DNA from: Vibrio sp. SCSIO 43135 | Lineage (GTDB): Bacteria > Pseudomonadota > Gammaproteobacteria > Enterobacterales > Vibrionaceae | Reading direction: 5' to 3' | NCBI RefSeq assembly: GCF_023716665.1 | Contig: NZ_CP071860.1 | Coordinates: 1 to 64,000, forward strand | Length of the DNA: 64,000 bases | Part shown: piece after piece, positions 55,890 through 64,000 of the stretch | Numbering within the stretch: the first letter of the stretch is position 1 | How the letters are laid out: each line of letters begins with the position of its first letter | Program-made: the position numbers and the translations under genes | Notes under the pieces: model-generated | What the model saw: only the letters and a program-made list of their open reading frames with translations | What the model was told of the DNA's origin: nothing | Database searches by the model: none

Positions 55890-57305
55890 ATGAAATATGA
55901 TCTAACACCAGTGCAAATGGAAAATGCTCTTAGTTCTATGAAGGAAGCATTTACAGCTAACCCGATGCCAAATCAGGCGAGCAGAATCAAAAAACTAATG
56001 GGGCTTAAGTCCGCGCTAATCGAATATACAGATAAACTTTGCACAGCTGTCAGCCTAGATTATGGGCACCGAAGCCAACTGGATACATTGATGGCAGACA
56101 TAGTGCCTTGTATCGGCAATATTGATCATACGATTGACTGCCTGCCGCATTGGATGACGTCGTCAATTCGCCACTCCGGTGCTTTGCTTTCTACGTCTCG
56201 AGTTGAAGTGGTTTACCAACCTAAGGGTGTGGTTGGGATTGTGACACCATGGAACTTTCCTATCATGCTGTCCGTGGGGCCACTAATATCAGCGTTGGCA
56301 GCGGGTAATCGAGCGATGATAAAGATGAGTGAATTTACCCCATACACCAACCAGGTGCTGGGTGAAATGCTCGCAACGGTATTTGATCACAGTGAAGTTC
56401 AAATTGTGGAGGGTGAAGCCGATATCGCTGCATCGTTTACGGCGTTAAGTTTTGATCACATGTTGTTTACGGGGTCAACGCAAGTTGGTCGTCACGTAAT
56501 GAAAGCCGCTGCGGCCAATTTAACACCTGTTACTCTTGAATTAGGCGGAAAATCGCCGGTGATAGTGGCAGAAGACATGCCAATTGATATTGCGGTAGAA
56601 CGCATTATTTATGGCAAAAGTCTGAACAATGGGCAGGTCTGCGTAGCCCCGGATTACATATTGTTGCCAGAGAGCAAAATTGAACAGTTTATTGATCAGT
56701 ACAAATCTCAGTACCAAAGCTTATTTGTAGAAGGGGTGTATTCGAACAACCTGACCTCAATGGCCAACCAAAGGCAGTATGAACGCATCATGGCGCTGTT
56801 GGATGAAGAACAGCAGGCAGGAACTCGAATTGAAGCCTGCCATAGTGATGCACTTGATCCTGATATCGATAGGTTAGTCACTCACTTACTAGTCGAGCCA
56901 AGCTTGACCTCCACTGTTATGACAGAAGAGATTTTTGGCCCTTTACTGCCAATTATCGGGTATCAAAATATCGAAGAGGCGTTTTCCATCGTCAATAGTA
57001 AACCTCGACCTCTCGCGTTATACCTAATGACTTTCGATCGAGACTTGCAACAGGAAGTGAAAACCAAAGTTCATTCCGGGGGGATGTGCATCAACGATTG
57101 TGTGTTCCACTTGGCTGTGGATGACGCACCGTTTGGTGGCGTTGGAGAGTCTGGGTTGGGGCACTATCACGGTAAAGAAGGGTTCCTAACTTTCTCACAT
57201 GCTAAAACCGTAATGGAAACGGGTTTGGACCATAGAGTAAAACACTTGTTCTCAGCGGAAGATAACGAATTGAAAGCAGCAGTCATGAGTATGCTTGGAA
57301 AGTAG
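55890..57305 (+). CDS. Coniferyl-type aldehyde dehydrogenase
   Basis: A 471-residue NAD(P)-dependent aldehyde dehydrogenase of the coniferyl-aldehyde dehydrogenase (CalB) subgroup. VTPWNFPIMLSVGPLISALAAGN (near 117-139), LELGGKS with the general-base Glu (near 217) and NNGQVCVAPDY with the catalytic cysteine (near 250) are complete. It probably oxidises aromatic or reactive aldehydes. The membrane protein gene follows after 34 bp and the shared operator links it to the alcohol dehydrogenase. Confidence 0.9.
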   Translation: MKYDLTPVQMENALSSMKEAFTANPMPNQASRIKKLMGLKSALIEYTDKLCTAVSLDYGHRSQLDTLMADIVPCIGNIDHTIDCLPHWMTSSIRHSGALLSTSRVEVVYQPKGVVGIVTPWNFPIMLSVGPLISALAAGNRAMIKMSEFTPYTNQVLGEMLATVFDHSEVQIVEGEADIAASFTALSFDHMLFTGSTQVGRHVMKAAAANLTPVTLELGGKSPVIVAEDMPIDIAVERIIYGKSLNNGQVCVAPDYILLPESKIEQFIDQYKSQYQSLFVEGVYSNNLTSMANQRQYERIMALLDEEQQAGTRIEACHSDALDPDIDRLVTHLLVEPSLTSTVMTEEIFGPLLPIIGYQNIEEAFSIVNSKPRPLALYLMTFDRDLQQEVKTKVHSGGMCINDCVFHLAVDDAPFGGVGESGLGHYHGKEGFLTFSHAKTVMETGLDHRVKHLFSAEDNELKAAVMSMLGK

Positions 57306-57339
57306 TACGTGATTTGAATTAAATTTTAAGGTTATTAAT

Positions 57340-57783
57340 ATGTTAGAACGATTTTTTGAAAAAACGATCAAGTCCTATTTGATCATCACGGGTCTACTGA
57401 CAGCCACTGCATTCTCTACGTTTTTGGCACCAGAGTGGAGCATGAGGACTCTGTTTTCCTATAACGATGTCATGATGATGAATAAAGAGTACCTGCAAGG
57501 AACCTATCAGCATTGGGGAGTGATGGTGGGTTGTATCGGTGTTCTGCTCATGTTCTCGGCAAAATACAAACAGCTTAGAACCTCGACAATGATTTATAGC
57601 GCGTTTGAGAAATCCATGTTTGTTGGCATTTTCTTGTACAACGTTTGTATCAATGATTACCAATGGTTTTATGGTTGGAGTGGTGTATTCGCGCTCGATG
57701 CGTTCGTCACAATTTATTCGTTGGCCTACCTGTATTACTACTTGAATAGAGATAAAACGAAAACCCCAGCTCACCTTCGTTGA
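57340..57783 (+). CDS. Four-helix membrane protein of unknown function
   Basis: A 147-residue protein with four predicted membrane segments (about 14-32, 60-78, 85-105, 112-132). No family recognised. It follows the aldehyde dehydrogenase by 34 bp and precedes a terminator, so it is in that operon and may be involved in the same aldehyde response. Confidence 0.65.
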   Translation: MLERFFEKTIKSYLIITGLLTATAFSTFLAPEWSMRTLFSYNDVMMMNKEYLQGTYQHWGVMVGCIGVLLMFSAKYKQLRTSTMIYSAFEKSMFVGIFLYNVCINDYQWFYGWSGVFALDAFVTIYSLAYLYYYLNRDKTKTPAHLR

Positions 57784-57799
57784 TCACCTTGCTAAAGAT

Positions 57800-57825
57800 A
57801 AGCCCGCATACAGCGGGCTTTTTTT
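57800..57825 (+). terminator. Terminator after the membrane protein
   Basis: AAGCCCGC-ATACA-GCGGGCTTTTTTT, 17 bp after the stop. Confidence 0.9.
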
Positions 57826-57894
57826 CGTTCTAATCCGAATCAAAAACAGTGAGATCAAAAAGATCTTTCTTGACACATAATTGACATTACCACT

Positions 57895-57912
57895 CTAGAC
57901 CGACCGGTTTGT
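57895..57912 (+). promoter_or_regulatory. TetR/NemR-like operator before alcohol dehydrogenase
   Basis: Second, identical copy of CTAGACCGACCGGTTTGT, 43 bp before the alcohol dehydrogenase start, again downstream of AATTGACA. Both units should answer to one regulator, which is not encoded in this window. Confidence 0.7.
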
Positions 57913-57955
57913 ATTGGTCTATTATTTAATCATCAAATGACAAGAGGCAATACTC

Positions 57956-59137
57956 ATGACAAACCAAAACTTTAACTATCAGCTAAAAACCACGATACAC
58001 GCGCAAGAAAACGGCATTGCGAATATCCCAATGTTATTCGCTCGGCTTGGCGCTAAACGCGTTGTGCTTTTTTCAGATCAAGGATTGAAGCAACTTGGTT
58101 ACATTGAAAAGTTCTCCGCTCTATTTGAAGGCCAGCACCAAGTAGAATTGGTTGGGACCTATACCGACATTGAGCCTGATGCAACATGTGACAACATTAA
58201 CGCTGCGATCTCTTACGCTCATAGCGTGCAAGCTGATGCGATCCTCTCGGTTGGCGGTGGCAGTGTTATTGATGCATCAAAAGGGGTGAAGTACGCATTT
58301 CACAAAAACATTAATGATATTCGCTCTATTATCGCAGGTGGTGGGCACATGGAGGTGTGGCCAAATAATCAAGACATCAATATCCCTCATATTGCTGTTC
58401 CTACTACTGCGGGCACCGGTGCTGAAGCGTCGCCTATCGCAGTCTTTTTCAACGAACACGAAAACATTAAGGCCAGCTTAGTGGCTTCTGGCTTGGAAGC
58501 AGACATTGCTGTACTTGACCCAACCCTAACCACCAAGCTTCCAGCTCACTTAACTCGTTCTACTGCGATGGACGCGCTGACCCATGCAGTTGAAGCGATT
58601 GTGTCTCCAATGAGTAATAGTTTCACGGATGCTTATGGCATTCATGCTGCGAAGTTGATTGTTGATAATTTACCTTTGGCACTAGAGCAACCAGACAACT
58701 TAGTTGCGAGAGCAAACCTACTGCAGGCGAGCACTATGGCTATTTCTGCGTTCTATGCTTCGCTGGGCGGTATTCCAATTCATAACTGTGCTCATGCATT
58801 TGGGGCGATTAGCCATATTCCACATGGGGACGCCAATACGGTCTTAATGCCGATTGTGGTGGAAGCTTTACCTGAATTCTATGTACCGAATGCACCTAAA
58901 TTAGCCGCCGCTTTCTCATTGGAAACCTCTGGCAGCAATGAAATGGCTTATCAGCGAGTTCTTGGTTTTTTGCGTGAGTTCCAAGTTCGTATTGGAGCGA
59001 TGCAACGTTTTAGCCAGTGGAGTTTCGATGATTCGATTAAGCAGGAGATAGCTCAAGCGATAGAAAAGGACATCAGTTTCCAGTTTTATCCAATGACCCC
59101 TCAAGCTATTGCCAACATCATTGAAGGCGCCGTTTAG
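57956..59137 (+). CDS. Iron-type alcohol dehydrogenase
   Basis: A 393-residue group III dehydrogenase. The nucleotide-binding ILSVGGGSVIDASKG (near 97-111), MDALTHAVEAI with a metal ligand (near 204-214) and HNCAHAFGAISHIPHG with two further histidines (near 277-292) are intact. With the aldehyde dehydrogenase under the same operator it likely reduces or oxidises reactive aldehydes and alcohols. Small peptide and sulfatase genes follow in the same direction and may be read through. Confidence 0.9.
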   Translation: MTNQNFNYQLKTTIHAQENGIANIPMLFARLGAKRVVLFSDQGLKQLGYIEKFSALFEGQHQVELVGTYTDIEPDATCDNINAAISYAHSVQADAILSVGGGSVIDASKGVKYAFHKNINDIRSIIAGGGHMEVWPNNQDINIPHIAVPTTAGTGAEASPIAVFFNEHENIKASLVASGLEADIAVLDPTLTTKLPAHLTRSTAMDALTHAVEAIVSPMSNSFTDAYGIHAAKLIVDNLPLALEQPDNLVARANLLQASTMAISAFYASLGGIPIHNCAHAFGAISHIPHGDANTVLMPIVVEALPEFYVPNAPKLAAAFSLETSGSNEMAYQRVLGFLREFQVRIGAMQRFSQWSFDDSIKQEIAQAIEKDISFQFYPMTPQAIANIIEGAV

Positions 59138-59174
59138 CTACGCGTTATCGATACATCCATTTAGGAGGCTGACG

Positions 59175-59240
59175 ATGAAAATAGAAAATGTACTGCTATC
59201 GGCGTTGATCGTTTTTGCACCATTAGTGCTGTTTATTTAG
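59175..59240 (+). CDS. Predicted 21-residue membrane peptide
   Basis: A 21-codon frame (MKIENVLLSALIVFAPLVL...) preceded by an ideal TTAGGAGGCTGACG. The sequence is a single hydrophobic helix with charged N-terminus, as in known small membrane proteins. It lies between the alcohol dehydrogenase and Sel1 genes. Confidence 0.5.
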   Translation: MKIENVLLSALIVFAPLVLFI

Positions 59241-59288
59241 TTTTTGATAACAAGGACGTTTTGTTTTTCGTATCTGAGGAGGCGAACC

Positions 59289-59708
59289 ATGCCTTATAAA
59301 CGTTCAACTTTAGCATTGTTGTCTTTGTCTGCTTGCGCGCTGTTTTGGATTCCGTTGAGCTCTGCCAATCAGGCGTATTCTGAATCGTCGAATTCATCTC
59401 AGAGGCAAGTCGTGGCGATGTTAGAGAAAGCTTATGCTGGAGACCCTCACGCCCAGATGGAAATTGCTCACCATTATTTAGATGGTACACATGTGGAGCA
59501 AAGTGAAGAAAAGGCAGCTCAATGGTTCAAAACGGCGGCAACGGCGGGTAACCCAGAAGCTCAAACTCAGCTCGGCCTCATGTACTTTTCTGGCAGCGGC
59601 GTCCAAGCCGATCAATCGCAAGCGGTGGTCTGGTTGGGGAAAGCTGCAGAACAAGATTACGACCCTGCGCTCGACTTATTACATTGGATGTCCCAAGCCG
59701 CGCACTGA
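59289..59708 (+). CDS. Exported Sel1-repeat protein
   Basis: A 139-residue protein with signal peptide (cleavage near SSA-NQA) and two Sel1-like repeats (AQMEIAHHYLDGTHVEQSEEKAAQWFKTAATAGN; AQTQLGLMYFSGSGVQADQSQAVVWLGKAAEQ). Such repeats bind protein partners. ATG 59289 follows GAGGAGGCGAACC. It ends 39 bp before the serine-type sulfatase gene and could be its envelope partner; that is inference. Confidence 0.82.
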   Translation: MPYKRSTLALLSLSACALFWIPLSSANQAYSESSNSSQRQVVAMLEKAYAGDPHAQMEIAHHYLDGTHVEQSEEKAAQWFKTAATAGNPEAQTQLGLMYFSGSGVQADQSQAVVWLGKAAEQDYDPALDLLHWMSQAAH

Positions 59709-59747
59709 TTCTAATACACATTTTTCACAGTAATTGGAGAACGTCCT

Positions 59748-61493
59748 ATGAAGACATTCAAGAAGTCTTTAGTTTTTACCGCGATGGCTGCAGCAAGCGG
59801 TGCAGTTGTGGCAGCGGAAAATGAACAACCCAATATTGTCGTAATTGTTGGCGACGATGTAGGATTTGCCGATACGCAGCCTTATGGTTCTGAGGTCGCT
59901 ACACCCAATTTGATGGAGCTTGCTGAAGAGGGCGTTAAATTTACTAACTTTCACGCGTCACCTACTTCTTCGGTGACTCGTTCAATGATGCTGACAGGTG
60001 CGAATAGCCATGAAGTTGGCTTGGGTACGTTTGATTACGCGGTTTATCCTGATGCTGTTGGTAAACCAGGTTATGAAGGTTTCCTCACGAAAAAAGGCGT
60101 GACGGTTGCAACATTACTTAAAGAGAGCGGATACCACACATACATGGCGGGTAAATGGCATTTAGGCCACGAGGACGGCTTTTTACCAGATGATCGTGGT
60201 TTTGAAGAAAGCTATGGGATTCTAGCTGGTGGCTCAAATCACTTTAACCGAGACATGATGTTCCCGGCAAAAAATGCTGCGACAGCGCAAGCGCTTCAAA
60301 AAGGTGAGGTGCCTGGAGTGGAGGTGGAACCGACATATCGAAATGGTGAAGTAGTCGCAGACGAATACAAAGGCCAATATTCAGATCAGGTGTACACCGA
60401 CGAAATCATCAAGATGATTGAGAGCAATCGAAAAGATGGTAAGCCGTTCTTCGCGTACGTTCCATTCACCGCGATACATCTACCGCTGCAAGCACCTGAA
60501 GCGGCATACGCTGATAAAGTCGAATACTACGCTGAGCACGGTTGGGATTCTGTTCGAGAAGATCGATTTAATCGAATGAAAGAGATGGGAGTAATTCCAA
60601 AAGACGCTTCGATGTCAGATCGGAATGCTTTGAGCCGCCCGTGGGATTCATTAACAGAGAAAGAGCAGCAGTGGTACGGTAAAAAGATGGCTGTTGCAAT
60701 GGGTATGATGGAGCTTCAAGACCAACAAATTGGTCAGATCGTAGATTATCTAAAGAGCATTGACGAATACGACAATACTTACATCATGTACCTTGCCGAC
60801 AATGGCCCAGAAGCGGCAGACATTACGGGAGAAAACATCAGTGATCTAATTCGTACATGGACGGCACATCACTTTGATAATTCAGTCGAAAACCTTGGTA
60901 AAGCAAACTCAAGTGTTTCTCTTGGTCCCGAGTGGGCGAGTGCCTCTACAGGTGGGCTGTCGTGGTACAAAGCGTATACAGCAGAAGGCGGCATCCGAGT
61001 CCCGTTCATCGTGAAACCAGCCAAAGAGCTACTTGAAGGTGATGGTGCACTAAAACCGGGTACACAAACCAACGATCTTTCTCAGGTGAAAGATGTGGCG
61101 GCAACGATTTTAGAAATTGCAGAGGTTGAGCACCCTGGCACGACCTACAAAGGAAGAAAAGTTGCACCAATGAGTGGGGTAAGTTTACTGCCGTATTTTG
61201 AAGGGAAAACGGAAACGGTTCATACCAACGATAACCCGATTCCATTCGAGTTGTTTGGTAGTGGCATTCTGCTTAAAGGTGATTACAAGATCATTCGTAT
61301 CTCAACGGGTATGGGCGGTGACAGTGAATGGCACATGTATAACACCAAAACAGACCCTGCAGAGCAACATGATTTAAGAGATAAGAAGCCTATCTTATTT
61401 AGAGAGATGCTGGCAGATTATCAAACTTACGAGCGGGAGCAGAACATCATCCCTGTTGATGAACGCTGGAATCCATTTGAGAATGTGAAATAA
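59748..61493 (+). CDS. Serine-type sulfatase, exported
   Basis: A 581-residue sulfatase with signal peptide (cleavage near VAA-ENE). Metal ligands GDDVGF (35-40) and the later LADNGPEA are present. The modification motif is SPTSSVTRSMMLTG: the position normally Cys/Ser is Ser74, Arg78 is kept, and the usual Pro/Ala at +2 is Val76. Serine-type enzymes need a radical-SAM maturase to form formylglycine, and such a gene follows after 86 bp. Substrate unknown; marine Vibrio sulfatases act on algal or animal glycans or aryl sulfates. Confidence 0.9.
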   Translation: MKTFKKSLVFTAMAAASGAVVAAENEQPNIVVIVGDDVGFADTQPYGSEVATPNLMELAEEGVKFTNFHASPTSSVTRSMMLTGANSHEVGLGTFDYAVYPDAVGKPGYEGFLTKKGVTVATLLKESGYHTYMAGKWHLGHEDGFLPDDRGFEESYGILAGGSNHFNRDMMFPAKNAATAQALQKGEVPGVEVEPTYRNGEVVADEYKGQYSDQVYTDEIIKMIESNRKDGKPFFAYVPFTAIHLPLQAPEAAYADKVEYYAEHGWDSVREDRFNRMKEMGVIPKDASMSDRNALSRPWDSLTEKEQQWYGKKMAVAMGMMELQDQQIGQIVDYLKSIDEYDNTYIMYLADNGPEAADITGENISDLIRTWTAHHFDNSVENLGKANSSVSLGPEWASASTGGLSWYKAYTAEGGIRVPFIVKPAKELLEGDGALKPGTQTNDLSQVKDVAATILEIAEVEHPGTTYKGRKVAPMSGVSLLPYFEGKTETVHTNDNPIPFELFGSGILLKGDYKIIRISTGMGGDSEWHMYNTKTDPAEQHDLRDKKPILFREMLADYQTYEREQNIIPVDERWNPFENVK

Positions 61494-61579
61494 GCGTTAG
61501 CCCATATAGGGGAAGCATCGGTCGCTTCCCCTCAATCATAAAAGGACGTTCTTGTGACTGAAAAGTTAAGGCGTTATCT

Positions 61580-62812
61580 ATGACAACTCTCTCTGTTCCT
61601 CAGTTTAATGGCAAAGCACACAGTAAGCTTCAGGCTCTCGCGAAACCCATTGGTGCGGTGTGCAATATAAATTGTACTTACTGCTACTACCTCGACAAAC
61701 AACAGCTTCTAGCATACCCAAAAGGGGAGCCATATATTATGGACGAAGAGATGCTTGAAGCGTATATCAAACAATACATTGAGGGCCAAAACACACCTGA
61801 AATTGTCTTCTCTTGGCATGGTGGGGAACCCACTATGTTGGGATTATCTTATTTCAAAAAAGTCGTCGAGTTTCAGCAAAAATATTGTCCGGAACATAGC
61901 AAGATCAGTAACGACCTGCAGACAAATGGAACGCTATTGAATGACGAATGGTGTCAGTTTTTTAAGCGTCATGATTTTATTGTTGGCGTGAGCATCGATG
62001 GCCCTGAGCATTTACATAACCACTACCGAAAAAACCGAGCGGGTAAAGGGACGTTTGCGAAAACCATGAACGGCATTGAGCTTTTGAAATCTCATGACGT
62101 TTCGTTTGCCACACTCACATGTGTTAATGATGTGACAGGGCGGCACCCGCTTGAGGTTTATCAGTTTTTACGTGATGAGGTTGGATCGAAACAGATTCAA
62201 TTCATCCCAGTAGTAGATAAACGCTCTAGCTCCACGAACAATAAATGGCTACATGCGAGCAAAGCGATCATTCCTGTATCTGGGCCGGTCGAATCATGGA
62301 GCGTAGATTCTCACCAGTGGGGAGTGTTTCTCTCTACTATTTTTGACCAATGGTTCGAGCTCGACTTTGGCAAGGTCTTCATTCCTTACTTTGAAAACGT
62401 CATCGGTATGTGGATGGGTAAGCCAAGTACGATGTGTACTTTGAGTGATATCTGTGGAAAAGGGTTAGCTGTGGAGCCTAATGGTGATGTGTACTCGTGT
62501 GATCATTATGTGTATCCAGAGTTCCGAATCGGCAATATCCTTAAAACGAATCTAGCAAGTATGGCCTTTTCCTCCCGCCAACAGGCTTTTGGGTTTGGTA
62601 AACAAAAATCACTGCCAAAGCAATGCGTACAATGTGAGTTTAAGTTTGCCTGCCATGGTGAGTGTCCTAAGAATCGTATTATTAAGTCTCGTGATGGTGA
62701 AGACGGTTTGAACTACTTATGCACTGGCTGGCTTAAGTTCTTTAAGCATGTGGATCCGACCATTCGAGCTCTACTTACTGTTAATGGTATCAATGCCTTA
62801 AGTGAGAAATAA
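61580..62812 (+). CDS. Anaerobic sulfatase-maturating radical-SAM enzyme
   Basis: A 410-residue SPASM-type radical-SAM protein. Cys28, Cys32 and Cys35 (CNINCTYC) bind the SAM [4Fe-4S] cluster; later cysteines in MCTLSDICGKG, YSCDHY and QCVQCEFKFACHGECPKN hold two auxiliary clusters. It converts the sulfatase active-site Ser or Cys to formylglycine in the cytoplasm before export. Its position between a serine-type and a cysteine-type sulfatase shows its likely clients. Length agrees with AtsB/anSME. Confidence 0.93.
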   Translation: MTTLSVPQFNGKAHSKLQALAKPIGAVCNINCTYCYYLDKQQLLAYPKGEPYIMDEEMLEAYIKQYIEGQNTPEIVFSWHGGEPTMLGLSYFKKVVEFQQKYCPEHSKISNDLQTNGTLLNDEWCQFFKRHDFIVGVSIDGPEHLHNHYRKNRAGKGTFAKTMNGIELLKSHDVSFATLTCVNDVTGRHPLEVYQFLRDEVGSKQIQFIPVVDKRSSSTNNKWLHASKAIIPVSGPVESWSVDSHQWGVFLSTIFDQWFELDFGKVFIPYFENVIGMWMGKPSTMCTLSDICGKGLAVEPNGDVYSCDHYVYPEFRIGNILKTNLASMAFSSRQQAFGFGKQKSLPKQCVQCEFKFACHGECPKNRIIKSRDGEDGLNYLCTGWLKFFKHVDPTIRALLTVNGINALSEK

Positions 62813-62883
62813 TTCTTACCTATGCAACTTGTTTATCTTTCTTTGTCGACTAAGCTTAAATCGAAATACACGAGAGTAACTGT

Positions 62884-62958
62884 ATGAAAATTCAACGTGC
62901 TTTGGCTCGTTGTTACATCAACCTCGCATCAAGCTGGTACCCGAAAGCTAATCAATAG
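62884..62958 (+). CDS. Possible 24-residue small protein
   Basis: A 24-codon frame (MKIQRALARCYINLASSWYP...) with GAGAGTAACTGT before it, in the 218-bp gap between maturase and second sulfatase. Weak support, translation unproven. Confidence 0.22.
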   Translation: MKIQRALARCYINLASSWYPKANQ

Positions 62959-63030
62959 CTAGATGAAGTGTTCTAGAAGGGGTATGGCACATCGAGGTTC
63001 TTATAACAAGAAATTGAATGAGGACGACAT

Positions 63031-64000
63031 ATGAAAAGGATGTTTCACCTTCTTATATTGAGTGTTTTGGCTACTTGGTCGGCTTTCAGCGCTGCAGCCC
63101 AAGAGCAGCCAAATATTTTTGTCATCTTTACTGATGATATTGGTATTTCTAACGTCAGTGCTTATCACAATGGGGTGATGAGCAGCCAAACTCCAAATAT
63201 AGATAGCATCGCAGAAAATGGAATGATGCTAACGGATTATTACGCTCAGCCGTCTTGTACCGCTGGGCGTTCTGCTTTTCTAACCGGGCAGTTTCCTGTG
63301 CGAACCGGTATGCACACCGTTGGCTTGCCTGGAGGGCCGGTAGGTCTGCATGCGGATACTCCAACGTTACCTGAGATATTGAAAACGATGGGCTATGTGA
63401 CTGGCCAGTTTGGTAAGAACCATCTTGGTGACAGAGACGAATTTCTACCTACTATGCACGGTTTTGATGAGTACTGGGGTTGGCTATATCACCTAAATGC
63501 CATGGAATACACTGAAGACCCTGATTGGCCTACGGATCCTGCGTTTCAGAAGTTTGCGCCTCGTAACGTGATTCATGCAAAATCTGATGGCAAAGGGAAG
63601 CAAACCATTAAAGATGATGGTCCACTGACGATTGAACGAATGAGAACCCTTGATGATGAAGTGAATAAGCACGCTATCGACTTCATTGAAAGAGCGGTTA
63701 AGGCCGATAAACCTTTCTTTACGTGGTATTGCCCTTCGAGAGGCCATGTGTGGACGCATTTGTCGCCAGAGTATGAAGCCATGCTTGGAAAAAATGGTTG
63801 GGGGCTGCAAGAAGTGGTCATGAAAGATCTCGATGACCATGTAGGGGAGATGTTTGCCAAGCTAGAAGAGCTCGGGGTAGCAGACAATACTATCGTGATT
63901 TTCACCGCGGATAACGGCCCTGAGATCATGACGTGGCCTGATGGCGGTATGACACCATTCCACGGTGAGAAAGGGACCACTTGGGAAGGGGGCGTTAGAG
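63031..64000 (+). CDS. Cysteine-type sulfatase, exported, cut by the window end
   Basis: An open frame from ATG 63031 to the window edge (323 codons visible). Signal peptide with cleavage near AAA-QEQ, metal site FTDDIGIS (33-40), and formylglycine motif PSCTAGRSAFLTG with Cys76, Ala78 and Arg80. FGKNHLGDRDEFLP and the later FTADNGPE complete the N-terminal sulfatase domain. Cysteine-type sites can be matured by the adjacent radical-SAM enzyme or by an aerobic route. It shares only general sulfatase motifs with the protein at 59748-61493. AGGACGACAT precedes the start. Confidence 0.88.
   Translation, partial: MKRMFHLLILSVLATWSAFSAAAQEQPNIFVIFTDDIGISNVSAYHNGVMSSQTPNIDSIAENGMMLTDYYAQPSCTAGRSAFLTGQFPVRTGMHTVGLPGGPVGLHADTPTLPEILKTMGYVTGQFGKNHLGDRDEFLPTMHGFDEYWGWLYHLNAMEYTEDPDWPTDPAFQKFAPRNVIHAKSDGKGKQTIKDDGPLTIERMRTLDDEVNKHAIDFIERAVKADKPFFTWYCPSRGHVWTHLSPEYEAMLGKNGWGLQEVVMKDLDDHVGEMFAKLEELGVADNTIVIFTADNGPEIMTWPDGGMTPFHGEKGTTWEGGVR

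Overview
The window is a Vibrio-type second-chromosome segment that begins at the replication-origin side. Evidence is a ParA2/ParB2 pair, five perfect copies of the chromosome-II centromere motif parS2 (TTTACANTGTAAA) and an adjacent 140-bp cluster of GATC-containing 13-mers that looks like the RctB-binding (rctA/oriCII) region. tmcA and a cluster-III type chemosensory operon follow. No rRNA, tRNA, transposon, phage or CRISPR was seen. The genus call is firm; I cannot name the species.

Layout. 1-5 kb: origin-proximal repeats, parA2-parB2, tmcA, three parS2 sites. 5.2-17.6 kb: one long operon with a STAS protein, CheY, CheA, two CheW, a soluble Aer2-like receptor with four haem-type PAS domains, CheR, CheD, CheB, a sensorless membrane MCP, a second STAS protein and a REC-PP2C-kinase fusion (HsbR/CrsR-like). 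It is a chemosensory pathway joined to an anti-sigma-antagonist partner switch. 17.7-19.4 kb: divergent LysR/LysE pair. 19.5-25.5 kb: a set of exported proteins (His-rich beta-barrel, secreted metallo-beta-lactamase-fold enzyme, two small exported proteins, a 23-residue peptide, glycine-zipper protein, second barrel) next to a LysR gene. Three promoters in it carry the same palindrome at exactly the same distance from the -10, so this looks like one local LysR regulon of unknown purpose. 25.8-36 kb: two paralogous pairs of a small membrane protein plus HlyD-type fusion protein, surrounding FapA/DUF342, a GlcG/HbpS protein, an OmpR-type two-component system, a DsbA-like and a DsrE-like exported protein and a LysR regulator.

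36-46.8 kb: secreted alpha/beta hydrolase, O-antigen-ligase-like protein, GH1 6-phospho-beta-glucosidase, then a muramic-acid recovery locus: murR divergent from murQ-murP-GH3 lipoprotein-OmpG-like porin, with CRP and MurR-type sites in the control region. The expected flow is entry through the porin, GlcNAc release by the GH3 enzyme, PTS uptake of MurNAc, and lactyl-ether cleavage by MurQ. 47-55.7 kb: IclR regulator with a ureohydrolase-fold protein lacking its metal ligands, small genes, VOC, LysE, DUF6232-like, SDR, ABC exporter, CtlX-like hydrolase, barrel protein. 55.8-59.1 kb: coniferyl-type aldehyde dehydrogenase, membrane protein and iron-type alcohol dehydrogenase, the two transcription units sharing an identical 18-bp operator. 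59.1-64 kb: a small hydrophobic peptide, a Sel1 protein, a serine-type sulfatase, a radical-SAM sulfatase maturase and a cysteine-type sulfatase that runs off the end of the window.
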